A stretch of 64,000 nt of DNA from Pseudomonas allokribbensis (GCF_014863605.1 NZ_CP062252.1:5681501-5745500); one strand, 5' to 3'; numbered from the stretch's first letter, positions 41,675 to 52,532 are shown. The notes: generated by a model not told the origin, from the letters alone. A program made the numbers and translations.

Positions 41675-43324
41675 TCAGAAACCTTGCGGTGTCGAGCGGG
41701 CGACGATGGACTCGACATCCAGCCCACGGGGCAAGGCACCGTAGACCCGCCCGCCACCGCTCAGACGACTGGCGATAAACGCATCGCTGACCGCCGAATT
41801 CCCGGCCTCCAGCAACAGCTTCGCTTGCAGCCCCAGGGCAATGTCTTCGGTCAATTGCCGCGCACGGTACTGAATGTCGCCGGTGTCCTTGAACGACGCC
41901 TGCAATTGCTGGATATGCGCGGCCAGCCGCTTGTCGCCATGGCCGTCGCCCAGCTCGTTGAACAGCACATCCAGCACGCCCGGCTCCTTCGACAGTGCAC
42001 GCAACACATCAAGGCATTGCACGTTGCCGGAACCTTCCCATGTCGAGTTCACCGGCGCTTCGCGGTACAGGCGCGGCAGAATGCTGTCTTCGACATACCC
42101 GGCGCCGCCCATGCACTCGGCGGCTTCATTGATCATGGCCGGCGCGCGTTTGCAGATCCAGTATTTGCCCACCGCCGTCACCAGTCGGGCGAACTGCGCT
42201 TCGTGGCGATCATTCAGATGATCCAGCGCCTTGCCCATGCGCAAGCTCAGGGCCAGCGCGGCTTCGCTTTCCAGCGCCAGATCGGCCAGCACGTTCTGCA
42301 TCAGCGGTTGTTCGCTGAGCAATTTGCCGCCGACCTTGCGATGGGCGCAGTGATGACTGGCCTGGGTCAGGGCCTGACGCATCAGCGAACTGGAGCCGAC
42401 CATGCAGTCGAAACGGGTCATCGCCACCATCTCGATAATGGTCGGCACCCCGCGCCCTTCTTCACCGACCATCCACGCCAGCGCGCCACGGAACTCCACT
42501 TCGCTGGAGGCGTTGGACTGGTTGCCGAGTTTGTTTTTCAGACGCTGGATGTAGAACTGATTGCGCGTGTCGTCCGGACGATGGCGCGGCAGCAGGAAGC
42601 AGGTCAGGCCCTTGTCGGTCTGTGCCAGCGTGAGGAATGCATCGCACATTGGTGCAGAACAGAACCACTTGTGCCCCACTAGTTCATAAGCCTGACCCGG
42701 GCCGCTGGCGCCGACCGGATAAGCCTTGGTGGTGTTGGCGCGCACGTCGGTGCCGCCCTGTTTCTCGGTCATTGCCATGCCGATGGTGACGCCGGCCTTG
42801 TGGGCCATGCCGACATTGCGCGGATCGTATTCGGTGGCGAGGATTTTCGGCAGCCACTGTTCGGCCAGATCCGGCTGCAAACGCAGCGCGGGAACACTGG
42901 CGAAAGTCATGGTCAACGGGCAACCGCTGCCGGCCTCGGCCTGACTGTGCAGATAGCTCATGGAGGCGCGGGCAACATGGGCGCCGTCCTGTGGATGAGC
43001 CCAAGGCAACGACGTCAGGCCATGTTCGATGGCGGTGCGCATCAGCTCGTGATACGCCGGGTGAAATTCCACCAGATCGATGCGATGACCGTAGCGGTCA
43101 TGGCTGGCGAACACCGGTTTGTTCTGGTTGGCGAGGAACCCGGCCTCCATCAGCGGCCCGCCGGCCAACGCGCCGTAGGCATCGATCCGCGACTCGGCCC
43201 AGCCGGCGCCGAACCGCCGCGACCACTCCTGCAACGGCAGGTCGATGCGGTACAGGTTGATGCCGTCCAGCGACGGTGGCTGGTTGGTGACTTCGTGGGT
43301 TTCGGCGAACTGATGCAGGTTCAT
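41675..43324 (-). CDS. Acyl-CoA-dehydrogenase-family flavoprotein (AidB-like)
   Basis: 549 aa. Extended similarity to E. coli AidB: FHPAYHELM, GSGCPLTMTFASVPAL, GMAMTEKQGGTDVRANTT (FAD region), VGHKWFCSAPMCDAFLTLAQT, LGNQSNASSEVEFRGA, MTRFDCMVGSSSLMRQAL and YREAPVNSTWEGSGNVQCLDVLRALSKEPGV. AidB is an alkylation-response protein that binds DNA and FAD in E. coli, but homologues may act as acyl-CoA dehydrogenases. The C-terminal domain expected in AidB is present. Single gene; no Ada-like regulator is nearby. Confidence 0.9.
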   Translation of the reverse strand: MNLHQFAETHEVTNQPPSLDGINLYRIDLPLQEWSRRFGAGWAESRIDAYGALAGGPLMEAGFLANQNKPVFASHDRYGHRIDLVEFHPAYHELMRTAIEHGLTSLPWAHPQDGAHVARASMSYLHSQAEAGSGCPLTMTFASVPALRLQPDLAEQWLPKILATEYDPRNVGMAHKAGVTIGMAMTEKQGGTDVRANTTKAYPVGASGPGQAYELVGHKWFCSAPMCDAFLTLAQTDKGLTCFLLPRHRPDDTRNQFYIQRLKNKLGNQSNASSEVEFRGALAWMVGEEGRGVPTIIEMVAMTRFDCMVGSSSLMRQALTQASHHCAHRKVGGKLLSEQPLMQNVLADLALESEAALALSLRMGKALDHLNDRHEAQFARLVTAVGKYWICKRAPAMINEAAECMGGAGYVEDSILPRLYREAPVNSTWEGSGNVQCLDVLRALSKEPGVLDVLFNELGDGHGDKRLAAHIQQLQASFKDTGDIQYRARQLTEDIALGLQAKLLLEAGNSAVSDAFIASRLSGGGRVYGALPRGLDVESIVARSTPQGF

Positions 43325-43419
43325 GACGGGGCTCCTTGATCGGCCAGAGCTTCAGTTAAGCACCGCCCCCGAACCGATCAAAGTGTCATACCGGCCTAAA
43401 TGCCGGCGCTTTCACCCTA

Positions 43420-45768
43420 TCAACAACTCAACACGCGCCGTTGCATCGCAACCTGCAAGTCTTCGAATTTCACCGGTTTGCTCAGGTAATCGATAGAGCC
43501 GGCGGATGCGCAATGCTCTCGATCCGCCCCCAGCGCGATCACGAACACCGGCAGGTTGGCGCAGCCCGGCAAGTCGTGGATCTGGCAGCACAACGATGCG
43601 CCATCAAGCGGTGGCAACTGGCAATCGATCAGCACCGCATCGAACGACTCTCGCTGCAAACAATCGAGCGCCGCCGCACCGTGGTCGGCAGTGCGCACGC
43701 GGAAACCAAGCTTGAGCAGCATGCCGCGCATCACCAGTTGATTGACGCTGTTGTCGTCCACCAGCAACACGGTGCAGTCCTGCGGTGCGCGCACGGTATC
43801 GCGAACGAGCGTCGGCGCCGCTTCAACCGCCGGCAACTCAAACTCGACATCCAGCTGAAAGCGACTGCCGCGCCCCGGCTCGGAACGGTGCGTGAGCTTG
43901 CCGCCGAGCAGTTCCACCAGTTGTCGGCAGATCGCCAGACCGACGCCCAGGCCGCCGTATTCGCGGGTCATCGAGCCGTCGAGCTGGAAGAATCGCTGAT
44001 ACATCGTCGCCTCGCCCAGATCGGTGAAGCCGATGCCGGTGTCGATCACCGCAAAGGACAGCGCCAGACGATTGTCCGTCGACGGTTTGCCGGTAACCCG
44101 TAGTGCGAGGCCGCCGACGCGGGTGAACTTGATCGCGTTGTCCAACAGGCATTCCAGGCATTGCGCGAGTTTGGCGCTGTCGCCCTGCAGACGATCCGGC
44201 AGAGTCGGCAGCACGTCGACCTTGAAGTCCAGCGACTTGCTCGAGGCGTTGCCATCGAACTGCACACGCAACGCCTCGACCACGGCGCGCAGGCTGAAAC
44301 TGCCCGGCGTCGCCTTGAGCTTGCCGGCCTGCAATTCGGTCAAGGTCAGGATGCCGTTGACCATGCGCATCATGTCCCGCGCCGAACCGGCGGCGGTCTG
44401 CTGGTATTGCTCCAGCTCCGGGTCCAGTTCGACGGTCTGCATCAACTCGAGTGAACCGATCACACCGTTCATCGGCGTGCGCAGTTCGTGGGTCAGGGTC
44501 GCGAGGAACTCGTCCTTGAGCTTGTTGCTGTGGGCCAGTTGCTGGTTGAGCACTTCCAGCTTCTGGCCGGCGTCGAACAGGGTTTGCGCCTGTTGTTCGC
44601 GCATTGCGTTGATGCGGTCGGCCAGCGCCAGCGACAGCAGCGCCACCTCGATGGCCGAGCCGATCTGGCTGGCGTACATGGTCAGGAACACGTTCGGCAG
44701 CAAACCCAGGACCATCATCGTGTTGACGATCCCGCCGAGCAGAAACGCCGACCAGGCGATGATGAAGTAGCGCGCCACTCGCAGGCCGCGCCACCAGGCG
44801 AGGATCCCGGCGGCGAAGATCACCACGGTAAAGGTCAGCGCCAGGGTCGTCGCCAGACGCAGGGCCAGGGCATAACTGGTCATCAGCGACAGACCGATCA
44901 CCAGTGCGCCGAAGGCAATCAGGGCGATCAACAAACGGTCGAGCCAGCGGCTGTGGTTCTTGGTCTGCAGGAAACTGCGGGCGAACTGGCTGCCGAACAG
45001 CCCCGCGCAACCGATGAAGAACGGCGTCGCAGCGTTGGCCCACCAGGGGTTGTCCGGCCAGAAATACTCGACCGCCGCGCCATTGACCGACAGCTGATAC
45101 AGGCCGAACGAGCCGATATAGAAGATGTAATAGAGGTAACTGGTGTCGCGCACACTGAGGTAGATGAACAGGTTGTAGACCAGCATCCCCAGCAGCACGC
45201 CATAAATCAGACCCAGCACGTACAGGCGCACCGGTTGATCTTCGAGGTACGCGGTGCTCGACCACAACGTCACCGGCGCCTGGATCGAGCCTTCGCTGGA
45301 CAGTCGCAAATAGACGGTCTGTTGCTGGTCCGGCCGGAACGTAAGGTTGAACAGGTAGTTGTTCTGCCGGATCTCGCGACTGGCAAACGGCAGCGCGTCC
45401 CCGGTCTGGCGCACCAGACGATAGTCACCGGCGGCATCGGGCAGATAGAGGTCGAGATGATCGAGCGGCGGGTAGGCCAGTTCCAGCAGCCAGGTACGCT
45501 GCGCCGCCGGATTGCTCGGGCGGTAATGCAGGTCGATTTTCAGCCAGAACGCCGAACGCGAGTAACCGGCATTGAGCGTGGCTTTATCGTGGGCCTTGAA
45601 TTGTCCGGCAGCGGCTTGCGCGCGGACGTCGGCAATGCTCGCCTGACCGCTCGGGTCTTCGAACACTTGCAGGGATCGACCCAGCGGGAGGCTCTGGGTG
45701 AACTCGTCGAATTCGACGGCGTTTGCCAGGAGGGGCAAACAGAACAGCAACATCAACAAATAGCGCAT
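43420..45768 (-). CDS. 7TM-DISM hybrid sensor histidine kinase/response regulator
   Basis: 782 aa. Signal peptide, then a periplasmic DISM extracellular domain (~25-165), seven transmembrane helices (~175-385) and a short coiled coil. The HisKA domain has H427 in ATLTHELRTPMNGVIG. The ATPase domain has NAIKF, DTGIGF and YGGLGVGLAICRQLVELLGGKL. A receiver domain ends the protein (VLLVDDNSVNQLVMRGML, phospho-acceptor D715 in LIDCQLPPLDG, conserved K in LSKPVK). No separate output protein lies beside it. DISM sensors of this type (RetS/LadS relatives) bind carbohydrate or other small ligands. Confidence 0.92.
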   Translation of the reverse strand: MRYLLMLLFCLPLLANAVEFDEFTQSLPLGRSLQVFEDPSGQASIADVRAQAAAGQFKAHDKATLNAGYSRSAFWLKIDLHYRPSNPAAQRTWLLELAYPPLDHLDLYLPDAAGDYRLVRQTGDALPFASREIRQNNYLFNLTFRPDQQQTVYLRLSSEGSIQAPVTLWSSTAYLEDQPVRLYVLGLIYGVLLGMLVYNLFIYLSVRDTSYLYYIFYIGSFGLYQLSVNGAAVEYFWPDNPWWANAATPFFIGCAGLFGSQFARSFLQTKNHSRWLDRLLIALIAFGALVIGLSLMTSYALALRLATTLALTFTVVIFAAGILAWWRGLRVARYFIIAWSAFLLGGIVNTMMVLGLLPNVFLTMYASQIGSAIEVALLSLALADRINAMREQQAQTLFDAGQKLEVLNQQLAHSNKLKDEFLATLTHELRTPMNGVIGSLELMQTVELDPELEQYQQTAAGSARDMMRMVNGILTLTELQAGKLKATPGSFSLRAVVEALRVQFDGNASSKSLDFKVDVLPTLPDRLQGDSAKLAQCLECLLDNAIKFTRVGGLALRVTGKPSTDNRLALSFAVIDTGIGFTDLGEATMYQRFFQLDGSMTREYGGLGVGLAICRQLVELLGGKLTHRSEPGRGSRFQLDVEFELPAVEAAPTLVRDTVRAPQDCTVLLVDDNSVNQLVMRGMLLKLGFRVRTADHGAAALDCLQRESFDAVLIDCQLPPLDGASLCCQIHDLPGCANLPVFVIALGADREHCASAGSIDYLSKPVKFEDLQVAMQRRVLSC

Positions 45769-46072
45769 TGAAGCCCCAGCGTGGCTTGTCCGGTTGTGTC
45801 AGGAAGCCCCCCATTCCCTTTGAGATGACGTAAAACCGGTATTACCTGTTATTGGTTTGGATCCACTCTAGCATAGCCGTTGATGGCCATTGAGCACCAT
45901 GGAAATTTTTCCGACAAAGGCTCTAGAACGGGCGTTTCAGAGCAAAACACCGAGCTAGAGCTGTTGACTCGGTCAGATTGTGAGAACCCGTGTGGATCCG
46001 GATACCGAGGTTATCGGCCGAACGCTGTGCCACAACACCCGAAAAACAGGTTTGGTGGTAAGCTCGCGCACC
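45769..46072. other. Divergent intergenic region, kinase/thiD
   Basis: 304 bases holding the promoters of the hybrid kinase (minus) and of thiD (plus). It was read for a TPP riboswitch (CUGAGA and GGUUAAUACC elements); none was found. No other gene or repeat was recognised. Confidence 0.5.
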
Positions 46073-46870
46073 ATGAATATCTACAGCTCCCGCCCCGTTG
46101 TCCTCTGTCTCTCCGGCCACGACCCCAGTGGTGGCGCCGGCTTGCAGGCAGATATCGAAGCCCTGCTCGCTCAGGGTTGCCATGCGGCTCCGGCCGTCAC
46201 CGCCCTGACCGTGCAAGACACCGTCAACGTCACTGACTTTCGCGTCCTCGACCGTGAGTGGGTACTGGCCCAGGCCAATGCCGTGCTCAACGATTCCGAA
46301 GTCGCGGCAGTGAAACTGGGCATGCTCGGTTCCCTGGAAATGGTCGACACCGTTGTCGAACTGCTTCAGGCGCACCCGCACTTGCCAGTGGTCTGCGACC
46401 CGGTGCTGCGCGCCGGCGGCGGCGGACGCCTGGGCAAGGACGAAGTCGGCTACGCCATGCGCGAACGCCTGCTGCCGCTGTCGATCATCGCCACTCCCAA
46501 CCTTCCCGAAGCCCGGATCCTCGCCGAACTGCCAGAAGGCACCGCGGACGAGTGCGCTGAAAAACTCCTGCCGTTCATCAAGAACCTGCTGATCACCGGC
46601 GGTCACGGCGACGAAACCGAAATCCACAATCGCCTGTACAGCCGCGACGGCCTGCGCGAAACCTTCAAGTGCCAGCGCCTACCCGGCAGCTACCACGGCT
46701 CCGGCTGCACACTGGCCAGTACCCTCGCCGGTCGACTGGCACTGGGCGAAAACCTTGCCAGCGCCGTGCGTACCGCGCTGGATTACACTTGGCGCACCCT
46801 GCGCGATGCCGAACAACTGGGCAAAGGCCAGTTCGTGCCGCGTCGTCTGCCGCTGGATTTCTGCTCGTAA
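46073..46870 (+). CDS. thiD: Hydroxymethylpyrimidine/phosphomethylpyrimidine kinase
   Basis: Phosphorylates HMP and HMP-P in thiamine biosynthesis. 265 aa from MNIYSSRPVVLCLSGHDPSGGAGLQADIEAL, the standard ThiD N-terminus; the in-frame codons before it lack family similarity. VKLGMLGSLEMVD, CDPVLRAGGGG, ATPNLPEA, ITGGHGDETE and the catalytic GSGCTLASTLAG are seen. It is 18 bp upstream of thiE and in the same operon. Confidence 0.95.
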   Translation: MNIYSSRPVVLCLSGHDPSGGAGLQADIEALLAQGCHAAPAVTALTVQDTVNVTDFRVLDREWVLAQANAVLNDSEVAAVKLGMLGSLEMVDTVVELLQAHPHLPVVCDPVLRAGGGGRLGKDEVGYAMRERLLPLSIIATPNLPEARILAELPEGTADECAEKLLPFIKNLLITGGHGDETEIHNRLYSRDGLRETFKCQRLPGSYHGSGCTLASTLAGRLALGENLASAVRTALDYTWRTLRDAEQLGKGQFVPRRLPLDFCS

Positions 46871-46888
46871 CGTCGTGAGGTCTGCCTG

Positions 46889-47512
46889 ATGAAACTACGT
46901 GGCCTGTACGCCATTACCGACGGTCCGTTGCTGGCCGGCAAGTTCCTGCCGTACGTGGAGGCGGCGCTGGAAGGCGGCGTCACCCTCCTGCAATACCGCG
47001 ACAAGAGCAGCGACGAAGCCCGCCGCTTGCGTGAGGCCGAAGCCCTGCGCGATCTGTGCGAACGCTACAAGACCCAGTTGATCATCAACGATGACGCCGA
47101 ACTGGCCGCACGCCTGAACGTCGGCGTGCACCTGGGCCAGACCGACGGTCCGTTGTCACCGACCCGCGCCCTGCTCGGCTCCAAGGCAATCATCGGTTCG
47201 ACCTGCCACGCGCAGCTTGAACTGGCCGAACAGGCCGCCAAAGAAGGCGCGAGTTACGTCGCCTTCGGCCGCTTCTTCAACTCCAACACCAAACCCGGTG
47301 CGCCGACCTGCAGCCTCGATCTGCTCGATCAGGCCCGCCAGACGCTGCACCTGCCGATCTGCGCGATTGGCGGCATCACCCTCGACAACGCCGCGCCGTT
47401 GGTGGCCCACGGTGTCGATCTGCTGGCCGTGGTCCATGGCCTGTTCGGCGCTGACAGCACAGCCGAAGTGACCCGCCGCGCCCGTGCATTCAACGAATTG
47501 TTCAAATCCTGA
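46889..47512 (+). CDS. thiE: Thiamine-phosphate synthase
   Basis: Couples HMP-PP with thiazole phosphate to form thiamine phosphate. 207 aa TIM barrel. [10 protein letters not shown] at the start, [72 protein letters not shown] and [31 protein letters not shown] match the diphosphate- and Mg-binding motifs. Lies between thiD and hemL on the plus strand. Confidence 0.95.
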   Translation: MKLRGLYAITDGPLLAGKFLPYVEAALEGGVTLLQYRDKSSDEARRLREAEALRDLCERYKTQLIINDDAELAARLNVGVHLGQTDGPLSPTRALLGSKAIIGSTCHAQLELAEQAAKEGASYVAFGRFFNSNTKPGAPTCSLDLLDQARQTLHLPICAIGGITLDNAAPLVAHGVDLLAVVHGLFGADSTAEVTRRARAFNELFKS

Positions 47513-47529
47513 TTTTTGAGAGCCCGATC

Positions 47530-48813
47530 ATGTCTCGTTCCGAAACCCTGTTTGCCAACGCTCAGAAACACATTCCCGGTGGCGTGAACTCGCCGGTTCG
47601 CGCGTTCAAGAGCGTCGGCGGCACGCCGCTGTTCTTCAAGCACGCCGAAGGCGCCTACGTCACCGACGAAGACGACAAGCGTTATGTGGATTACGTCGGC
47701 TCCTGGGGCCCGATGATCCTCGGCCACAGCCACCCGGACGTGCTGGACGCCGTGCGTAACCAACTGCAACACGGCCTGTCCTACGGCGCGCCGACCGCGA
47801 TGGAAACCGAGATGGCCGACCTGGTCTGCTCGCTGGTGCCGTCGATGGAGATGGTGCGCATGGTCAGCTCCGGCACCGAAGCGACCATGAGCGCGATCCG
47901 TCTGGCCCGTGGCTTCACCGGCCGCGACAGCATCATCAAGTTCGAAGGCTGCTACCACGGTCACTCCGACAGCCTGCTGGTCAAGGCCGGTTCCGGCGCA
48001 CTGACCCAGGGCGTGCCAAGCTCGGCCGGCGTACCGGCCGCGTTCGCCAAACACACCCTGACCCTGCCGTTCAACGACATCGACGCCGTTGAAAAAATGC
48101 TCGCCGAAGTCGGCCAGGACGTCGCCTGCATCATCGTCGAGCCGGTTGCCGGCAACATGAACTGCGTGCCGCCGGCACCGGGTTTTCTCGAAGGCCTGCG
48201 CAGCCTGTGCGACAAGCACGGCGTGGTGCTGATTTTCGACGAAGTGATGACCGGTTTCCGCGTGGCCCTCGGCGGTGCCCAGGCTTACTACGGCGTGACC
48301 CCGGACCTGACCACCTTCGGCAAGATCATCGGTGGCGGCATGCCGGTCGGCTGCTTCGGCGGCAAGCGTTCGATCATGGAGCGCATCGCGCCGCTGGGCC
48401 CGGTCTATCAGGCGGGCACCTTGTCGGGTAACCCGCTGGCGATGGCCGCCGGTCTGACCACCCTGCGCCTGATCAGCCGTCCAGGCTTCCACGCCGAACT
48501 GACCGATTACACCACTCGCCTGCTCGACGGCCTGCAACAGCGCGCTGACGCGGCGGGCATTCCGTTCGTGACCACTCAGGCTGGCGGCATGTTCGGTCTG
48601 TACTTCAGCGGCGCTGACGACATTGTTACTTTCGAAGACGTGATGGCCAGCGATGCAGCGCTGTTCGGTCGATTCTTCCACCTGATGCTGGAAGGTGGCG
48701 TGTACCTGGCACCGAGCGCGTTCGAAGCCGGTTTCACCTCGATCGCCCACGGCGAAGCCGAGCTGAAACTGACCCTCGACGCTGCCGAGCGCGCGTTCGC
48801 CAAACTGAAGTAA
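47530..48813 (+). CDS. hemL: Glutamate-1-semialdehyde 2,1-aminomutase
   Basis: Makes 5-aminolevulinate from glutamate-1-semialdehyde, the second step of C5 haem biosynthesis. 427 aa, PLP enzyme. [21 protein letters not shown] is the conserved start region, [21 protein letters not shown] binds the PLP phosphate, [15 protein letters not shown] and [12 protein letters not shown] follow, and the PLP lysine is K265 in [12 protein letters not shown]. Third gene of the thiD-thiE-hemL cluster and followed by a hairpin. Confidence 0.97.
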   Translation: MSRSETLFANAQKHIPGGVNSPVRAFKSVGGTPLFFKHAEGAYVTDEDDKRYVDYVGSWGPMILGHSHPDVLDAVRNQLQHGLSYGAPTAMETEMADLVCSLVPSMEMVRMVSSGTEATMSAIRLARGFTGRDSIIKFEGCYHGHSDSLLVKAGSGALTQGVPSSAGVPAAFAKHTLTLPFNDIDAVEKMLAEVGQDVACIIVEPVAGNMNCVPPAPGFLEGLRSLCDKHGVVLIFDEVMTGFRVALGGAQAYYGVTPDLTTFGKIIGGGMPVGCFGGKRSIMERIAPLGPVYQAGTLSGNPLAMAAGLTTLRLISRPGFHAELTDYTTRLLDGLQQRADAAGIPFVTTQAGGMFGLYFSGADDIVTFEDVMASDAALFGRFFHLMLEGGVYLAPSAFEAGFTSIAHGEAELKLTLDAAERAFAKLK

Positions 48814-48823
48814 TGGCTTGATC

Positions 48824-48851
48824 GCTGACGTTGGCCATTGCCAGCGTCAGC
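48824..48851 (+). terminator. Hairpin after hemL
   Basis: GCTGACGTTGGC and GCCAGCGTCAGC form a 12-base stem with one mismatch, eleven bases after the hemL stop, followed by TTTC. The rest of the gap to 49038 shows no gene. Confidence 0.65.
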
Positions 48852-49038
48852 TTTCACCTACATCCCCGCGCTTTCTCCGACGCTTCTGCCAAAAATATCC
48901 CGCAAACCGGGTGATATATTCCCCACACAGCAGAAAATCGAGTAAAGACTTTGTAAGGTTGGCCCTGCTTATTTCATAATGCGCGCTTATTGGATCCCTC
49001 GATGGGTCCGCGCGCCCTTCAGAGGTAAGTCGATTCTC

Positions 49039-49593
49039 ATGAACCGCACCGGCCGCACCCTTGCCTTGGGCTGCCTGTTGCTCCTTCAGCCACTGCTCGC
49101 ACATGCACAAGCAGGCGGCAACTCGTTGTTGATCCCGGCGATGGGTCGTTGCACCCTCAATACTCAGCCGCAAGATGTCACGCAGGCCCTCGCCGCCTGC
49201 CAAAAGGCATCGGATGAGGGGGATGCGCAAGCGCAATACGAGTTGGGTGAGTTCTACTACGACGGCAAGAATGCGCCGCGCGACCTCAATCAAGCCCTGA
49301 GCTATTTCGAAAAGGCCTCGCTGCAAGGCCACGCCCAGGCGCAATTCAAGCTCGGCACCATGTTCTTCCACGGTGAAGGCGTGCAGGCCAACAACATTCA
49401 GGCGTACATCGTGCTGAAGATGGCCGCGGTCAACGGCGCAGAAGATGCCCTGGACACCGCCGACGAAGTCGCCGAGAAAATGCCCCGCGAAGACCTGGAA
49501 ACCGCCACCCAGGTGCTCGGGCAAATTTTCCGTAAATACCTGATGGAACTGCAGAGCGCTGACGGCCGTACGCCGTTCTCGCCGCTTCCGTAG
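49039..49593 (+). CDS. Sel1-repeat (TPR-like) periplasmic protein
   Basis: 184 aa, start chosen at MNRTGRTLALGCLLLLQPLLAHAQA, a clear signal peptide with an AHA-Q cleavage site. Two Sel1-type repeats are visible: QYELGEFYYDGKNAPRDLNQALSYFEKASLQGH and AQFKLGTMFFHGEGVQANNIQAYIVLKMAAVNG. Such solenoids mediate protein-protein contacts in the periplasm. The start region is preceded by AGAGGTAAG. The partner is unknown. Confidence 0.85.
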   Translation: MNRTGRTLALGCLLLLQPLLAHAQAGGNSLLIPAMGRCTLNTQPQDVTQALAACQKASDEGDAQAQYELGEFYYDGKNAPRDLNQALSYFEKASLQGHAQAQFKLGTMFFHGEGVQANNIQAYIVLKMAAVNGAEDALDTADEVAEKMPREDLETATQVLGQIFRKYLMELQSADGRTPFSPLP

Positions 49594-49611
49594 TCCCTTC
49601 TCCCGCCCCGC

Positions 49612-49941
49612 TTACTTCTCGGGCATCGGCACCGGAAACGGCATCACATTGCCGACCGCACCGCGAGCTTCGCTGATTTTCGGCGTACCGAGACGTTCCA
49701 CTTCGTCGATGCGCACGATCGAATGCATCGGCACAAAGCTGCGCACCACGCCTTCGAATTGCGCCTTGAGCTTCTCTTCGCTCGGATCGACGACCACCTG
49801 GGTGCGCTCGCCAAAGACGAACTCTTCCACTTCCAGGAAGCCCCACAGATCACTTTGATAGATCTGCTTGGCGTACATTTCGAACACCTGGCCCTGGTTG
49901 AGGAATATCACCTTGTAGATTGGAGCTTCGCGTTTGGTCAT
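49612..49941 (-). CDS. DUF1820-family protein
   Basis: 109 aa, started at MTKREAPIYKVIFLNQGQVFEMYAKQIYQSDLWGFLEVEEFVFGERTQVVVDPSEEKLKAQF, which is the full DUF1820 domain; the longer frame to 50028 runs towards the miaB promoter without similarity. The protein is hydrophilic and cytoplasmic. Small proteins of this family are conserved in gamma-proteobacteria next to miaB-type genes. Function unknown. Confidence 0.88.
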   Translation of the reverse strand: MTKREAPIYKVIFLNQGQVFEMYAKQIYQSDLWGFLEVEEFVFGERTQVVVDPSEEKLKAQFEGVVRSFVPMHSIVRIDEVERLGTPKISEARGAVGNVMPFPVPMPEK

Positions 49942-50075
49942 GGCGGGCGGACAACACATCGGGGTAAAAATGAGGGCGCGAACTATAGCATAGCCGCCGG
50001 ACGCGCAACGGTAGGAACCTGGGGACATGTTCCCTATAATGCGCGGTTCTTTGAACCACGTGACGACCCTATTCC

Positions 50076-51404
50076 ATGGCCAAGAAGCTTTACATCGAAA
50101 CCCACGGTTGCCAGATGAACGAGTACGACAGCTCGCGCATGGTCGATCTGCTGGGCGAACACCAGGCCCTGGAAGTCACGGCGCGGGCGGAAGACGCCGA
50201 CGTGATTCTGCTCAACACCTGCTCGATCCGCGAACGCGCCCAGGACCGGGTGTACTCCCAGCTCGGTCGCTGGCGCGAACTGAAACTGGCCAACCCGGAC
50301 ATGGTGATCGCCGTCGGCGGTTGCGTGGCCAGCCAGGAAGGCGCGGCGATCCGTGATCGCGCCCCGTACGTCGACGTGGTCTTCGGCCCGCAGACCCTGC
50401 ACCGTCTGCCGGAAATGATCGACGCCGCGCGCATCAGCAAGCTGCCGCAAGTGGACGTCTCGTTCCCGGAAATCGAAAAGTTCGACCACCTGCCCGAGCC
50501 GCGTATCGACGGCCCGAGCGCCTACGTGTCGGTGATGGAAGGCTGCAGCAAGTACTGCACGTTCTGCGTAGTGCCTTACACCCGCGGCGAAGAAGTCAGC
50601 CGGCCATTCGACGACGTGATCGCCGAAATCATTCACCTGGCCGAAAACGGCGTGCGTGAAGTGACCCTGCTGGGGCAGAACGTCAACGGCTATCGCGGTC
50701 TGACCCACGACGGTCGCCTGGCGGACCTGGCGGAACTGATCCGTGTTGTCGCCGCTGTCGATGGCATCGACCGCATCCGCTACACCACCTCGCACCCGCT
50801 GGAATTCTCCGACAGCCTGATCCAGGCCCACGCCGACGTGCCGGAACTGGTCAAGCATCTGCACTTGCCGGTGCAGTCCGGTTCGGACCGGATCCTGGCG
50901 GCGATGAAGCGCAACCACACAGCGCTGGAGTACAAGTCCAAGCTGCGCAAACTGCGCGCTGCCGTACCGGGCATCTGCATCAGCTCGGACTTCATCGTCG
51001 GCTTCCCGGGGGAAACCGAGAAAGATTTCGAACAGACCATGAAGCTGATTGCCGACGTCGGTTTCGACTTTTCCTACTCCTTCGTCTACAGCCAGCGCCC
51101 GGGCACCCCGGCTGCCGACCTGGCCGACGACACCCCGGAAGAGCTGAAGAAAGAACGCCTGAATGCCTTGCAGCACCGTTTGAACCAGCAAGGTTTCGAG
51201 ATCAGCCGACAAATGGTCGGTTCGATCCAGCGGATTCTGGTGACCGACTACTCGAAGAAAGACCCGGGCGAGCTGCAAGGGCGCACCGAGAATAATCGTA
51301 TCGTCAACTTCCGCTGCGATAATCCGACCCTGATCGGCCAGTTCGCCGACGTGCACATCGATGCGGCACAACCGCACTCGCTGCGCGGCTCGCTGATCCA
51401 GTAA
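50076..51404 (+). CDS. miaB: tRNA-2-methylthio-N6-dimethylallyladenosine synthase
   Basis: Radical-SAM methylthiotransferase modifying i6A37 of tRNA. 442 aa. The N-terminal UPF0004 domain provides three cysteines for the second Fe-S cluster ([32 protein letters not shown]). The radical-SAM motif is [18 protein letters not shown]-terminal TRAM domain (~375-440: [30 protein letters not shown]) completes it. First gene of a block leading to phoH, ybeY, corC and lnt. Confidence 0.97.
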   Translation: MAKKLYIETHGCQMNEYDSSRMVDLLGEHQALEVTARAEDADVILLNTCSIRERAQDRVYSQLGRWRELKLANPDMVIAVGGCVASQEGAAIRDRAPYVDVVFGPQTLHRLPEMIDAARISKLPQVDVSFPEIEKFDHLPEPRIDGPSAYVSVMEGCSKYCTFCVVPYTRGEEVSRPFDDVIAEIIHLAENGVREVTLLGQNVNGYRGLTHDGRLADLAELIRVVAAVDGIDRIRYTTSHPLEFSDSLIQAHADVPELVKHLHLPVQSGSDRILAAMKRNHTALEYKSKLRKLRAAVPGICISSDFIVGFPGETEKDFEQTMKLIADVGFDFSYSFVYSQRPGTPAADLADDTPEELKKERLNALQHRLNQQGFEISRQMVGSIQRILVTDYSKKDPGELQGRTENNRIVNFRCDNPTLIGQFADVHIDAAQPHSLRGSLIQ

Positions 51405-51527
51405 CACCGCTAGGAGACCCCGCCAGACGGCTGAATCGGTGCCAGGCTTTTTAAGAGCTTTCGCACCCAGGCCACTGGCGTTATCCTTGATTTCATCCTA
51501 ATTGCCCCAGGGCGGCTAAATACGACC

Positions 51528-52532
51528 TTGAACGCACCCATAGAACCTCATCGTTTTATCCTCGAGCCTTTTGAGGCTCGCCGCTTCGCCAATCTGTGCG
51601 GGCAGTTCGACGAGCACCTGCGCCTGATCGAACAGCGCCTGGCCATCGAGATCCGCAACCGCGGCAATCAGTTCGAGCTGATCGGCGAACCCAAGCTCAC
51701 CACTTCTGCGGAAAACCTGATTCGCCGCCTGTACCGGGAAACCAAGGGTTCAGAGCTGTCGCCGGATACGGTTCACCTGTTCCTCCAGGAATCGTCCGTC
51801 GTCGAGCTGGACAACCACGCCCCCGCCGAAGCCTCCGTCGCCCTGCGCACCAAGAAAGGCATGATTCGCCCTCGCGGCTTGAATCAGCTGCGCTATGTGA
51901 AGGAAATCCTCGGCAACGACATCAACTTCGGCATCGGCCCGGCCGGTACCGGCAAGACCTACCTGGCCGTGGCCTGCGCCGTGGATGCCCTGGAACGCGA
52001 GCAGATCCGCCGCATCCTGCTGGTGCGTCCGGCGGTCGAAGCGGGTGAAAAACTCGGTTTCCTGCCCGGCGACCTGTCGCAGAAGATCGACCCGTACCTG
52101 CGCCCACTCTACGACGCGCTCTACGAGATGCTCGGCTTTGAATACGTGGCCAAGCTGATCGAGCGTCAGGTGATCGAAGTCGCACCGCTGGCCTACATGC
52201 GCGGTCGCACGCTGAACAACAGCTTCATCATTCTCGATGAGAGCCAGAACACCACGGTCGAGCAGATGAAGATGTTCCTGACCCGGATCGGTTTCGGCTC
52301 CACGGCGGTGATCACCGGTGACATCACCCAGGTCGACCTGCCGCGCGGCACCAAATCCGGACTGCATCATGTCATCGAAGTCCTGAAAGACGTGCCGGGT
52401 ATCAGCTTCACTCACTTCATGCCCAAAGACGTCGTGCGCCATCCGCTGGTGCAACGCATTGTCGAAGCCTACGAGCGCTTCGAAAATCGCGTGGCCGATG
52501 AAACACCGAAGGACAATCGCCACGATGCTTGA
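51528..52532 (+). CDS. phoH: PhoH-like ATPase (YbeZ)
   Basis: 334 aa with a TTG start ([31 protein letters not shown] is the usual N-terminus in pseudomonads). The PhoH P-loop ATPase domain occupies ~110-320: [18 protein letters not shown] is Walker A, and [24 protein letters not shown]alker B and sensor region. YbeZ works with YbeY in rRNA processing and ribosome quality control. The end overlaps the ybeY start by eight bases, as in other genomes. Confidence 0.94.
   Translation: MNAPIEPHRFILEPFEARRFANLCGQFDEHLRLIEQRLAIEIRNRGNQFELIGEPKLTTSAENLIRRLYRETKGSELSPDTVHLFLQESSVVELDNHAPAEASVALRTKKGMIRPRGLNQLRYVKEILGNDINFGIGPAGTGKTYLAVACAVDALEREQIRRILLVRPAVEAGEKLGFLPGDLSQKIDPYLRPLYDALYEMLGFEYVAKLIERQVIEVAPLAYMRGRTLNNSFIILDESQNTTVEQMKMFLTRIGFGSTAVITGDITQVDLPRGTKSGLHHVIEVLKDVPGISFTHFMPKDVVRHPLVQRIVEAYERFENRVADETPKDNRHDA

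Noticed and set aside
45830..46072. Possible TPP riboswitch before thiD
   Set aside because: The conserved CUGAGA and late GGUUAAUACC elements are absent; only scattered similar words were found.
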